DNA of 64,000 nt, taken from assembly GCA_030374805.1 (NCBI GenBank), contig JARGSG010000183.1, forward strand, positions 682,001-746,000, written 5' to 3'. This document shows, one piece after another, positions 43,553 to 54,230 of this stretch (positions are counted from its first letter, which is position 1; the number at the start of each line of letters is the position of its first letter). The stretch is from Gracilaria gracilis. Taxonomy: Eukaryota > Rhodophyta > Florideophyceae > Gracilariales > Gracilariaceae. The notes under the pieces were generated by a model that did not search any database, was not told the origin of the DNA, and saw only the letters and a list, made by a program, of their open reading frames with translations. The position numbers and the translations under genes are program-made.

Positions 43553-43648
43553 AAACTAGCGTGAACGGAAGTAACATGCTAGTTTGTCTTCCATCCAAAC
43601 TGGCAATGATGGAAATAATCGTGAATGATTCTTTCCACACAAACTAGC
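43553..43648. repeat. Right subterminal repeats
   Basis: AAACTAGC at 43553-43560 and 43641-43648 and GCTAGTTT at 43578-43585, plus a near match AAACTGGC near 43596, repeat the inner end of the terminal repeat. Confidence 0.65.
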
Positions 43649-43748
43649 ACAAGTGGAAATGTGGAAAATTTTCGGAAATTAACCAAATCCAAATTTGGAT
43701 AAATTCACCGGGTTTCCGATCATTTTAATTCGGTCATTTTTGACACCA

Positions 43749-43770
43749 AAACTAGCATTCCGATAACACC
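43749..43770 (-). repeat. Right terminal inverted repeat of the 18.8-kb element
   Basis: Begins AAACTAGC and ends AACACC on the + strand; the inverse of 24938-24959 with one mismatch. Followed by GTC (43771-43773), the second copy of the target duplication. Confidence 0.85.
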
Positions 43771-43924
43771 GTCGTATTAGCGTAACCGAAACAGTTTGCA
43801 AAATGGCGGCAACCGCACTCAGTTTGAGGTTGGCAACGGCTTTATTTGTGGGACAAGTCGTCAAGGCCGATCACCGAGCAACCGGCTTCGTCTTGTGCCA
43901 GCTGCGTTCTCCAACTCGTAACAA

Positions 43925-45578
43925 ATGAGTGTCCCAACCACTAAATCGCCGATTGTTGCAGCCTTCCAAGGAGCGCAGCAAAACCACAACACCAATGTGG
44001 CCATAGCGGAGCCAGTTGCAGCACCAAACCCGTCTCAATTGCAGCCGCAGCAACCCGATACAGCCCAAGTAGCCACAACCAACGTACGAGGTCCCGTTCT
44101 CACCGGAAAGCCACGACATCCCTGTCATAATGTCCTAAAGATATCAGAGCGCATTAAAATCATCTCACGGATGAAACAAGAGAGCGACGCCCACAGTTCA
44201 AAACACATCGCCTCTAAAGCAGTTACACGCTTTTCATCGCTATTCCAAAGCTCGTACGAAGCGAATCTGCAAAAGGCCAGCCGGTTATGGAAAACACGAT
44301 CTGAGTGTATGAACGAAGATGGATGGCTTCAGGTCAGAGGCATCTGCTCCTTTATCACTAGGTCGACGTACTTTGGAGTGAAACGAACTTTCTTTAAGGC
44401 CCGAAGCGGAAGAGGGCGTAAAACCAGGCCGTGGGTTAAGGCACTTCATTTAGACAATCTCACCGAGTTTGACCGCCTTCGAAAACTCGGTGTCAAGTTT
44501 AACTCGAAAACGCTTCACAGCCTTGCTCTAAACCTTGTGGAAAACTCCACGTCGACTTACTATTACCTCAATTTAAAAGACGAAAGGCGGGAGATTACCA
44601 TCTTGGAGTGCATCACACGTAGATGGATTCAATACTTTGCCGATCGCCACAGAAATTTCAGCAGAAGCATAACCGGCAAAAAACTACTTTCCCCAGCCAA
44701 AGAGAAACTGATCCACAAGGAGGTAGCGTACAACCTTGGCATTATGTGTCGGGCTTTCCGGAGCGTGAGCTGAAAGAAGAGGATGTAGAAAATGCCGATG
44801 AGACCCATTTTGTGATTAATCTGGACAATGGAAAGACACTGGGGTTCTGCGGAGAAGCAGAGGTTAAATATGCGGACGTCGTCTCCGGTGGTGAGGGAAT
44901 GACTATGCTCGTTCGCATTAGTGAAGGACACGAAACCAAAATTGAGGCCCCATTTCTGGTGTTTCAAAACAAGGGAAGATACTATCCAATCCGTGGTGTG
45001 CCCGATGATTTTCCAGGCATGTCGCCCATACGGGGCCAAAGGGTTGGATGGATACACTTGTTCTTCCTCAATGGCTGCCCGAACCAAGATCGATAGGGTG
45101 CCTTGCTCATGGCGGCAAGAGAACTCTCTTTGTGGACAACTGTAGTGGTCACAACCCCACTTCAGAGCAAATCAAAGCAGCGAAAAAATTGGACACCAAC
45201 ATTCGGTTCTTCCCAAAGAACGCCACCCACCTGGTCCAGCCTGCGGACTCGCTTATGGTACAAAAGATTAAGAGTGCATGGAGTTCACGCTGGGAAAAAC
45301 ACAAGATGGACTTGATAATGAAAGGGCAGTGTTCATAATCCGGAAAGCTTTGTAAACCGGGAAAGAGGTTCTTTCTCAAGTTAGCCGTGCAAGCCGTTAG
45401 GGATGTTAATCATCAAAGGGATTCAGATTGGCTAACGTACGCTCGCAAGGCTATGATTAGAACTGGTATGGCATTGAATGTCGACGTTCTTTGGGAAGAG
45501 CCCCAGTTGTTTCCGCAGTTGCAAGGTATTATTGAGAAACACCGTAATCACTTCGACGGTGAAGTTTTGCAGATGTGA
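43925..45578 (+). pseudogene. pogo/Tigger-like (DDE_1) transposase, decayed
   Basis: ATG at 43925 opens 282 codons ending at 44773; the frame shifts near 44750, again near 45070 and continues to 45578 past a stop at 45338. The N-terminal part has a helical, Lys/Arg-rich region that probably binds DNA. The catalytic part shows ADETHFVI (first Asp), LFVDNCSGH (second Asp) and THLVQPADSLMVQKIKSAW (third Asp). This D-D-D set with the LVQPAD-type motif is characteristic of DDE_1 transposases (pogo, Tigger, Jerky). Terminal repeats and a TA duplication were sought and not found. The MULE at 45843 lies just downstream and may have removed or displaced the right end. Confidence 0.72.
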
Positions 45579-45833
45579 TGAAGAGATCTTGAATGCCTCT
45601 AGAGCGCGTTTGGGTCACGTGGATCGAGATTGACACCCACGCTATTTGTTCCTGGCAGAATTATTGTGGTCTACATTAAATATTTTTGTTCAGCAAATAA
45701 ATTGGTACCATAGATCTCGTGGCCCACATCATTTGAGGTATGTATGCTCTAGGATTGCTTACCTCAGTTAAATTTGGGCTACATTAATTGCAGTTATTGG
45801 GTGTACACGTACAAGAATGAAAGCTTCTCTAAT
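45579..45833. other. No gene seen
   Basis: AT-rich sequence between the pogo-like remnant and the MULE target duplication GGTTTTTTG (45834-45842). Confidence 0.5.
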
Positions 45834-45842
45834 GGTTTTTTG

Positions 45843-46083
45843 GCCCCCGGGGGAATCTACAACATGTATCCCGTGTACAGAGTAGATTGAATCCAGACCA
45901 ATCAAATGCGAGAGACCTATCTCGAACGCGCCGTGATCCCCAACTGAATCGCACCGTAGAAGCGCATTTGCGCTAGACGAATCAAAGCTCCCTATTCCCC
46001 ATCTCCTCCAATAGATACCTCGCCCTCGTCTCAAACAACCCTGCAGCTTATCATGGTTCTCCAAGTATCTTGCCCCAGCGTTC
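45843..46083 (+). repeat. Left 241-bp terminal inverted repeat of the MULE
   Basis: Inverse complement of 53850-54090 with six transitions; identity stops sharply after CCCCAGCGTT. Preceded by GGTTTTTTG. Confidence 0.95.
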
Positions 46084-46099
46084 TAGCGCGTCCCGAGAG

Positions 46100-46270
46100 C
46101 ACCCCTACCACAACCCCTACAACCCCTACACCAACCGTTTTTGGCGCACAAACCGTTTTTGGCGCGCAAATGAGATTATGAGCTCTCAGCTGCATGTCGG
46201 TCACAACGTCGATACCCTTCCGATACGGCTTCGATACTGCCTCTTTCGATACGCCCCCTTCGATACCTCT
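46100..46270 (+). repeat. Short tandem repeats just inside the left MULE terminus
   Basis: Three arrays in a row: CCCCTACAAC-type units (near 46103-46135), two 18-base units ACCGTTTTTGGCGCACAA / ACCGTTTTTGGCGCGCAA (46135-46170), and five CGATAC-containing units (46210-46265). They lie upstream of the protease ATG and could be promoter or transposase-binding sites. Confidence 0.65.
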
Positions 46271-46330
46271 TGCGTTACTACCGCACAAACATCTCCCTTC
46301 AGATTGCACAGGCCCACAAGGATTGACAAA

Positions 46331-47601
46331 ATGACAAGAAAACAATTAGAAGACGTCATTGATGCAGTTCTTTCCGGTGATGAGGATAAACGTGTTTCAA
46401 ACACATGCAGAAGGTTTTACAATGATCTAGAACGGTTTGCGTTTCTTCGCTTAGCTTCATCAAAGGAGAAGCTCTCAATTGTTCACAAGCATATATATCC
46501 TATGGTACGAGCAGAAGCAAACTACGTAGTGCCCTTCTCTGTTGTGCACAACGCGCGTAGGGGATGCTATCTATGCAGCGACGTATTAAGTGCTGCTCTG
46601 ATGGATATGAAGCCTCGACCTGGCGTGTGTATTTGCCCATGCGATACTGGTTTGAGGCTCCATGGAAACGCAAATCGTCTCAAAACAAATCTCCTTGACG
46701 AGAAAGACGTAGAAGCAACAGTATTGCGCCCATTGGAGAGGTTTTTTACTGTTACCTTCACGTGTACCGATAAAGACCTGGACACTGTTTCGGTTCCTTT
46801 AAATATTTGTGACCAGCACTGGGGAATGTTGGTTGGCAAAAGATATGTCGGTAATACGAAGGTGGAAAAGCTCACCGTGTACTTCGGAGATAGTCTGCGT
46901 TGGGAATGCTCTCAGCACGTCTTGGATCTTTTCCGCAGAGCGTTCGAGTTCAGCATTTTGAAACGTAGAATCGTCGCGGTTTGTTCGTCTAAGAGCTTTA
47001 TGTTGGACGTGAGGAAATACGCGAGACAAAGTGATGGGTATAGTTGCGGGTGCTATGTGATTTCATTGGCATCTGAGTACGCTGTTGACCGCAGTTTTGT
47101 CCAAAGAGAACCTTTGCGAAGGGTTACGGGACAGATATGTCAGAATTGTACCGATGCATGGCAATTGGAATCCGAATCGTTTATATTCTTATGGCTTTGC
47201 AGTTCTTGAAAACTACAGACGTGACGGAAAAGATGCTACAACAGTATCGACTACGGCACCGTTCTGACATATTCCGTTTCAGAGAAGAAACTAAATCGCG
47301 ATTGAAGGAGAATAGGGTATCAGTATTGGAGAGGGAGGATATGTTTGTGAGGAACAAAAGCATTATTCTAGCAGCTTTGAAATCCATGCCGCCTACAGTC
47401 CGGGGTGTAGAAAATACCGGTTCTACAAATGTGATGGGCGGAAACAATGAGAACATTGATGGAATTGATTATGACCTGGTGGAGGATGATGACCATGATG
47501 TAACAGGTTCCAAAGATGAACAGGGGAGCAACATCGCAAACAATGATAAGGTTGACTACGACTTCTTGACGGCTAGCGATGATGATTTTGAAGTTCCTTG
47601 A
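46331..47601 (+). pseudogene. Ulp1-type (C48) cysteine protease of the MULE
   Basis: Start chosen at ATG 46331 (MTRKQLEDVID, context AAAATGA); the frame is open upstream. The papain-like catalytic set of SUMO/Ulp1 proteases is visible: His163 in DQHWGML, Asp187 in YFGDSLRW, Gln233 and Cys239 in RQSDGYSCGCYV. This family removes SUMO or similar modifiers from proteins. The first frame ends at 47209. A frameshift near 47200 leads into a frame open to 47601 with a very acidic tail (DDDHDV, ASDDDFE), so the original protein was about 420 residues. The catalytic domain itself is complete upstream of the shift, so a truncated product could still be active. Confidence 0.8.
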
Positions 47602-47652
47602 ACCACATCTGAGGGTACAGAAAGGCCAAGCAGCTCCACCAAAGCCCGCACT

Positions 47653-50600
47653 ATGCGCCAGGAAAGGAATTTAGCTAGGGCTTCGGAGTTGAATGCGTCA
47701 CTTCCTCCCGTAGTTGTTCGTCGGTCAGTACGAAAGATACGGTTCCAGGACCGCTTCGAGGCCGTTCAGGACGTGGTTGACGATATTGTTCATTCGTCTA
47801 TAGCACAGGCCACTATCCGGCGACATTTACTGTCACATAGCCAACTCTCTACCCACTGTACGTCTTCACTTCCGCCGTCATCTCCGAAAATGACGACTTA
47901 TGGAGAGACGACTAAGTACAGGATGGCAAAGGGAGGGATGGTTGAGTGCGGGACAGATGAAGGCGGGACAGATGAAGGCGAGACAGTTTAAGGCCGGACA
48001 GTTCAAGAAGTGATGGCTGAGAGAAGGGTTACGGAGAGAGGGACGTTCGAGGGAATGATGAACGATGGAGAACCGAGAGCAGAAGGAGAGAAAGATCAGA
48101 GTGAGAAACCTGAAGAAGAGACAAATGAGCGACGTAGAACAAGAAGAAACCCTCCCATACCCCAAATCGTAGCGTTCACCTCCGAATTGGAAGAGAAAGA
48201 AAGAAAGGAAACTGACAGCACTCTGGAAACAGGAAAATCTCTCCGGGAAGAGGTACATGACCTGAAAGCATTAATATTTTCCATCTCATCTAGGCTTGGG
48301 CATCTGTACTCCATGCACCACTTTAGGCTGGTACGGAGAAGGACAACAGTGAATGATCGCATAATCACAAGAAAATTGCGTTGCATACAATACAAGCCAC
48401 CCACCCGTTGTCCTTCAAGCATCAACTTTTGCTTTCGACGAGGTAATGATACATGGAGCGTGACAGCCTCCCTCCATCACAACCATCCGGGAAAAGAACT
48501 GTCGAACTACAATCGAAGAGCGTTGTAACTCTCTTCAGAACTCAATGGAAAAGAACTACAAAGAATGGGTGAAGGAGAGTAGGAGGGTTTCAAGAAGTTT
48601 AGATGGAACAAGCGCTGTTTCTACCCCACAGTTTGTGGATCTCCAGACCTTGTGTGGTGTAAAAGGTGGTTCCTCAGTTTTGACGGATCTCCTAGGCTTC
48701 GATATACTTGACGCAGTGTTGCAGAGGAGTATTGAGCGGTGTACGAGATATAAAAGAAATACCTCCTCAGAAATTGAGGGTAATGTCGAGTCAGTGGCAT
48801 GCAACCAAGAAGAGTGCATTAAAAAGGACGCCAGGACACATCAATCGCAATCGGATGTAGCGGATGTAGGAATCCGAGGGGATCAGGCGGAAATTGTAGG
48901 AGATGTAGGAGTAATGAGGGATCCGATGGAAACCGTAGGGTATTTACAGATCAGAGGAGTGGATGTGAAAACCGTACGACATGTACGAGCCGCCGGAGAT
49001 GCTGGCGAAAGCGTAGGAGATGTGAGAACCGTACAAGATGTTGCGGGAAACGTAGGGATTGTACACGGGAACAAACTGAGTGTGGGAGGGGCAGGAAATG
49101 TGAAGACTTCGGGGGCATCTAGGGGCAATGTAGGACATGTACAGAGTTCAACAGGCCTTGGAAATTGTGATCAATCTCCAAATAGTGCTTCAAAGGTCAG
49201 TACAGCTTTAACTCAGATGTGTAATGCGTCTTTTCCGATGAGGATGGCAGACGAGCATCGTTTTAGTAATGAAGGAAGTGAGATAAAAAAGACAGAGCTC
49301 ATTGGCCTGTTCTTATCCCTCAGCGACGAGGAAGAAATCCCATTCGACCTTTTCCAAAGTGGACATGAAACCGAAGCTCCCGCACGTGTAGAGTGGTCAC
49401 GGAACGGGTAGAAGACGTGGAGCAAAGCAGCACAGCGCCAATTAAAACTACAACCATAGAGGAGGACAAGGATCACATCAAAGATTGTTTCAAAGCAGCA
49501 GTTATTGCTCACTTTCAAAGTTTGTCGCTGGATGCTCCTGATCATGATGTTGTGAAGGAAGTGCAACACATTGAAGAGTGCATAGGATACTATCTCTACA
49601 CAAGGACTTCGGTCTACATTGGGGATAGAAAAGAAAGCGATAAACCGAGTGGAGTAGCCGGAGACCGTCGGGTTCTGAGCAACTGTGTTCTCAAGTGCAT
49701 GAAGTATACCTGTCAGCTTTTGGAACGCTGTTTCTTCTCTCTCACTATTAAGACTGTAACATCAGATTGCACTGGAGGTGGTAGGTGCTACTTCAGTGAT
49801 TTTTGGCGAGCTCGGCATTCGCACAAGCCCACAAAGCTCTGCCGCGTGAAGCGTCTCCCACAAAAGATGAGAACAGAAGCTCTCCATATGACCAATAACC
49901 TTCATATGTCTTTGCGAGACAATCTGCCGTACCTGGAGGATAAATACAAAAAGGTTATAAACCCGACGTCTGCAAAGGAGCAGCTTGGGTATGCCAGTTC
50001 AAGAAGCAATCCCAAGGACCTTGAGTGTTTAAGACTTTGCGAGTCGCTCATCCCATTGAACTAAGAGAACGAAGGGAACAAGTTCTTTTTTACGTGCGAT
50101 CGGTCGGCTAGAATGATGTCAGCATGTTGGGTCTTTCGGGAGTGGTTACGGGACTACAAACAGTTCGGTATAGTACCAGGAATCTCAGTAGACTGCAAAG
50201 CTGTTGCAAACCGCTTCGGGTACCCACTCTTCACAATTAACGGAAGGTCTAATAACGGGTTTACAATCACCTTCTTCATGGGCTTTATCGCTGGAGAGTC
50301 TGATGAAGACTTTATTAAAATTCTCTCTCGCTTTCAATCTATCATTCCCATTTCTCCGTCGATGATAACTATGGATCAATGCGCAGCATGTGTGAACGCT
50401 GCCGAAAAAGAATTCCCTTCCTCTTTCATTTCACTTGATGAGTGGCATCTGAATCGAAACCAGATAAAGAATGTCACAGGAATGTGTGCAAAGATAAGGA
50501 GAACTACTTGGTGTGAGGCTATGTCTCGGGACGTATTCCATTTAAGGAGATCTAGAAGTATTGCTACATTCCTACCGAGAAGGGAGGAATTTGAACTTGC

Positions 50601-51943
50601 TTACTTCAAAAGCTTCAGAGAATCAACACCGCTGTGGTTCAAATATCTTTACCATACAAAACCGCACATGGTAGTGCCGTGCTTTCGTGACGTCGCTGTG
50701 CCGAGACGATATTTGTTTCAGGGTACTGGCTACACAGAGTCTTCAAACTCTGGATACCGGGCCTAAATATTAACAAAAAAGGTTCCATTCTCCCGGATAC
50801 CTGACAAACTACGGCGAGTTACCAGGAAAAGGGCGGAAGAAAGGAGAGCGTCACATCTGCGTTCAATGACTTTTATGAGTTCCAAGTATCGTTCTATCAG
50901 AGACTGCCAGGTACCCTTACTCAAAACAATCCTGGACCAAATGATCGCCGATCACACGAGCTACGCCCTCACCAAATTCAAGGAGCTCAGCATTGATTCT
51001 TCCATTTCGTATGCGGTAGTTAAAGCCTCCATTTTAGATCTGGGGTCCGTGCATTGGCTAGAACTGAATCTGGATGGGAGCTTCGTGGGTCCTGTTGCGT
51101 GCTTTGAGCTGGTGTGGCGCCAACCGTTAATCGATCATACGAAGTCGTCCACCGAGCACGCCAGTGAGAAAAAGGACCTCAATACATCGAAACCAAAGAG
51201 ACAATCCCCACCACAACCTCTTTTAGAACCAATTCGCCAATCGTGGCCTTTAAAAGTCTTATTCGCGTCCAAGGTTGTAGGAACGGGGAAGCGTGCAAAG
51301 CGCACTCTTGAAGTTCGGTGCAGTTGCGGGGGAAACATAACCATGGGGTTCCCATGCAAGCATATCGTTCGATGTGTCATTTGGTACGGAGAAGAAGTAC
51401 TGCGTCAGTCAAGGTTTAAAGTAATATTGTCGCAATATATAAAATAGGAGGATCTATTCGATACGTACTGGAAAGCGAACTCAAAGAAGTGGGATCTTGG
51501 AAAGGTATCCATCATTCGGAAGACGTCTGGAGTGTTCGATGCAGCCGTTCTGCGAAGTAAATTAGAAGCAAAAGAGGAAGAAAAAGATCTACCTGAGAAT
51601 TGGGGTAATATGCTGATAAGCGAAGTGGATGAAAACGATCTGACAATACTTCAAATGGTCCGAAAGAAAGGCGCTTTATGACCAAATACATCGCTTGGCA
51701 GCCAACATAGGCCCGAAAGAGCTACGAAGGGTCCAGAGAGTCATAAAAAACGGGAAAAACGCATTGTCTCAGAGCTCGCTCCCAGACTTTTCTCTCGTAA
51801 CAGAGGCAGAACTTGAAAGGAGTTCAGGAATAGATGTGATGATAGTCGACCCAACCACAGCGGATGTAGCTAACATTTCTGTCATTGCAGCGCCAAAAAA
51901 ATGCCAAAATGAAGCCAGAGAAGCGGAAACGAAGCTAAACTGA
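47653..51943 (+). pseudogene. MULE transposase with two zinc-finger regions and SWIM motif, broken
   Basis: A run of frames, mostly frame 1, with stops at 47989, 48526, 50062, 50764 and 51445 and a frame-2 segment at 48545-49411. Domains in order: charged N terminus; a WRKY/FAR1-like zinc finger (Cys in LRCIQYK and TRCPSS, HHNHPG, near 48380-48490); a Gly/Val-rich repetitive linker (48840-49140, units like VGDVG-RD); a second Cys/His region (CMKYTC ... DCTGGGRC ... ARHSHKPTK, 49700-49830); and the MULE catalytic core. The core shows D in GISVDCKAVANRFG, D in MITMDQCAACVNAAEKEFP and a WH pair in LDEWHLNRNQIKN. A SWIM zinc-binding motif (RCSCGGNITMGFPCKHIV, near 51318-51370) ends the recognised part. 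This order is standard for MULE transposases; first-zinc-finger details are less certain. Confidence 0.8.
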
Positions 51944-52204
51944 AAGGATGGAACAAAAAAAGCGCAGTATCCGCAATTTGGAGGCTGAGTTCTCATCACA
52001 GAGAACAAATGATTCGACGAATGGGTCGCAAGATCTCACTAAGAACGTATATTAGATGGATTAGTTAGTTCCATAAATCGTATTGTGTTCGCAAATATTG
52101 TTTGTAATTACGCAAGGATCGTTGTAAGAAAACGGCACGCGAAATTGAAAGGGATAAAGTGAGAATAAATCTTGTGATGATGTAAGACGACGACGGAGTA
52201 CATA

Positions 52205-53741
52205 CAGTGCGCGAAACGGCTATACGACACCCCAGGTTTCAGCCCGCACATGCGCGGGTGATGCAGCTTACAATTACTGCTTTATATAGACTATCCGTTT
52301 CATAAAAGCAAACAAAATGAGCCTTGTTTCTTTCTTCAAAGAGCCGCCATTCTCGCGTGGGAACAAAACGGTTACTACTCACCGCGAAGGGGTTATACGA
52401 CAGGTATACCATTAATGAGAGCACAGCCAGTAGAACCAATCACAATACACTAAACACGAGTACCCAGTCCCAAAGCAACCTTCAAGTGTACTAAATGCTT
52501 TTCACACACACCAAAAATGCCAAAGGGTCAATTTCTAGCCGACAAAGAAAAAGGCCAAATAGAGGCCTTTAAAGCAAATGGCCGCTCTGTAGCAGCAATT
52601 TTGAGACACATTGGACGCAGCAGAGATGTCATATCTCGCTATTTGAAGAACCCTGCTGAATGTGGGAAGAGGAAAACGTTTGCAAGAGGAACAAAGCTGT
52701 CGCTAACCGCCCGCCGTCAGTTGGTTAGAGAAGCAGCGAAGGGTCACCAATCTGCATCGAAGCTGAATACCGCCTTTAAGTTGCCGATATCGAACCGGCC
52801 TGTGCCGCAAATTCTTTCGCCGACATCGCACCTAAAGTTTAAGAAGATTAAGAAGGCCCCACTACTGCAGTATCATCACAAACTACATCGTATAAATTGG
52901 GCAATACATCGGCATGCATAGGGACCTGGAAATTGGGAACGGGTTGTTTTTTCTGATAGAACTTGGATGGTCCTGACGGCTTTGTCGAATATTGGCCCGG
53001 AATGCGAAGAGAGAAGAGGATTATGTCTAAGTGACCAAAAAAAAGGAATCAAGTCATGGTTTGAGGATGTTTTTCAGGAACTGGTGTAGGAACATGGCAG
53101 TTTTACCTGGTAACCAGGATTTTAAAAAGTACGTGAAGACACTAGACAACTATTTACTGCCGTATATGGCAAGGAACTATGTAGAGACTTGGGTTTTCCA
53201 ACAGGATAATGCTGCAATTCATACCTCTAAATTTAGTAGAGACTGGTTTACGTCAAATAATATCGAGGTTATGCACTGGGCTGTTGGTAGCCCAGATTTG
53301 AACCCAATTGAAAACCTTTGTGGCTTGCTGGCGAGGCGTGTGTACGCGGATGCAAGGCAGTTTCTCTCGGTGGAAGAGCTGGTAGACTGTGTTGTGTCGA
53401 AGTGGAAGAAGGTGGACTGTAACACGTGTTACAACCTTTTCCAAAGTTTGATAAGGCGTTGTGCGTCTGTCTTAGAAAGACAGGGAATGAAAACTGACTA
53501 CTAGTGCCACTTTAGCGTTCGTAATGTGTCACAGTTTTCTATCTGTCGTATAAGAATTTTACCCTTCGAGTAATCTTTTAGAGGATATCTTTTTTTTCGC
53601 TAAATCTTTGGCGGTATTACTGATTTTGTTTTATTTTCTTTTATACTGGCGTGAAGTGCACATACTTTGAAGCCTCATGGAGGGAGAATGTGCCTGCAAC
53701 GGACGAATATGTGGGGTTTTGTATAAGAATTTTGCTCACTG
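52205..53741 (+). mobile_element. Tc1/mariner element nested in the MULE
   Basis: Begins CAGTGCGCGAAAC and ends GCTCACTG. The 29-bp terminal repeats agree at about 20 positions, and TA flanks both ends (52203-52204, 53742-53743). A second, inner pair of repeats shares TATACGACAG with the ends: left near 52381-52403 and right (inverse) near 53539-53569. Outer and inner copies on each side give the inverted-repeat/direct-repeat layout of the Sleeping Beauty-like Tc1 group. It encodes one transposase, broken in this copy. It carries the same terminal motif as the orphan at 396. Confidence 0.92.
52517..53504 (+). pseudogene. Tc1-type DD34E transposase, decayed
   Basis: ATG at 52517 begins MPKGQFLADKEKGQIEAFKAN, the helix-turn-helix (paired-like) DNA-binding start of Tc1 enzymes (GRSVAAILRHIGRS). 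A TAG at 52919-52921 ends the first frame, and frameshifts near 52970 and 53070 precede the final open segment ending at 53504. Catalytic residues: Asp in VFSDRTW, Asp in VFQQDNAAIHTS, Glu in SPDLNPIENL, with 34 residues between the last two (DD34E). The enzyme cuts at TA sites and pastes the element. The broken frame makes this copy inactive by itself. Confidence 0.88.
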
Positions 53742-53849
53742 TAAGTTGTGAAAATGATGGCCAATACAATAGCCGATAAGCGCGCCAAAAGCACGCGCGG
53801 TCGCAGTGTGAATGAAATGCAGAGCAGTTTGTTTTTGTTTTGGCGGCAG

Positions 53850-54090
53850 AAACGCTGGGGCAAGATACTTGGAGAACCATGATAAACTGCAGGGTTGTTT
53901 GAGACGGGGGCGAGGTATCTGTTGGAGGAGATGGGGAATAGGGAGCTCTGATTCGTCTAGCGCAAATGCGCTTCTACGGTGCGATCCAGTTGGGGATCAC
54001 GGCGCGTTCGAGATGGGTCTCTCGCATTTGATTGGTCTGGATTCAATCTACTCTGTACACGGGATACATGTTGTAGATTCCCCCGGGGGC
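53850..54090 (-). repeat. Right 241-bp terminal inverted repeat of the MULE
   Basis: Ends GATTCCCCCGGGGGC, followed by the target duplication GGTTTTTTG (54091-54099). Confidence 0.95.
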
Positions 54091-54230
54091 GGTTTTTTGG
54101 GGCGTATTGTCTATTGAAATAAACCGATTGGCCAATAGAGGGCCTGAAACGGCTATATTTATGTATTGCTATATGTCTTTAAGACAAGACAGTGTCATAA
54201 TTACCAGCTGCAGTGTAGTAGATCAGGCCC

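Larger units (their letters stand above)
24938..43770. mobile_element. 18.8-kb DNA transposon carrying methyltransferase-SET and ParB-like genes
   Basis: The 22-bp terminal inverted repeats at 24938-24959 and 43749-43770 begin GGTGTT, end GCTAGTTT and have one mismatch. Both ends are flanked by GTC (24935-24937 and 43771-43773). Additional GCTAGTTT/AAACTAGC octamers cluster near both ends (25107, 43553, 43578, 43641). A 3-bp duplication plus subterminal repeats fits the EnSpm/CACTA group, although the termini are not CACTA. The broken transposase at 40269-43233 supports the same broad group. Cargo, left to right: coiled-coil protein (-), ketopantoate-reductase-like gene (+), acidic unknown protein (-), 619-codon ParB-like ORF (-), repeat-rich centre, methyltransferase-SET region (+), repeat-containing unknown gene (+). 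Most genes have stops or frameshifts, so this is an ageing copy. Common membership of all cargo is inferred from the enclosing ends. Confidence 0.78.
45843..54090 (+). mobile_element. Mutator-like element (MULE) with Ulp1 protease gene and nested Tc1 element
   Basis: Terminal inverted repeats of 241 bp (45843-46083 and 53850-54090) differ at six positions, all transitions. They are flanked by a 9-bp duplication GGTTTTTTG (45834-45842, 54091-54099), the size typical of MULEs. The first bases are GCCCCCGGGGGAATC. Inside, on the + strand, are a Ulp1-type protease gene and a MULE transposase with zinc fingers, DDE core and SWIM motif. A Tc1/mariner element (52205-53741) is inserted near the right end; without it the MULE is about 6.7 kb. 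Plant MULEs of the Kaonashi type also carry Ulp1 domains, so the combination is known in plants. All ORFs have stops, so this copy is inactive. Confidence 0.93.

Noticed and set aside
43871-44128. Minus-strand ORF over the pogo-like start
   Set aside because: Overlaps the clearly recognisable transposase frame and matches no family.
43500-45833. Terminal repeats and TA duplication for the pogo-like element
   Set aside because: No convincing inverted pair was found; the CTAG-type repeats on the left side belong to the 18.8-kb element.
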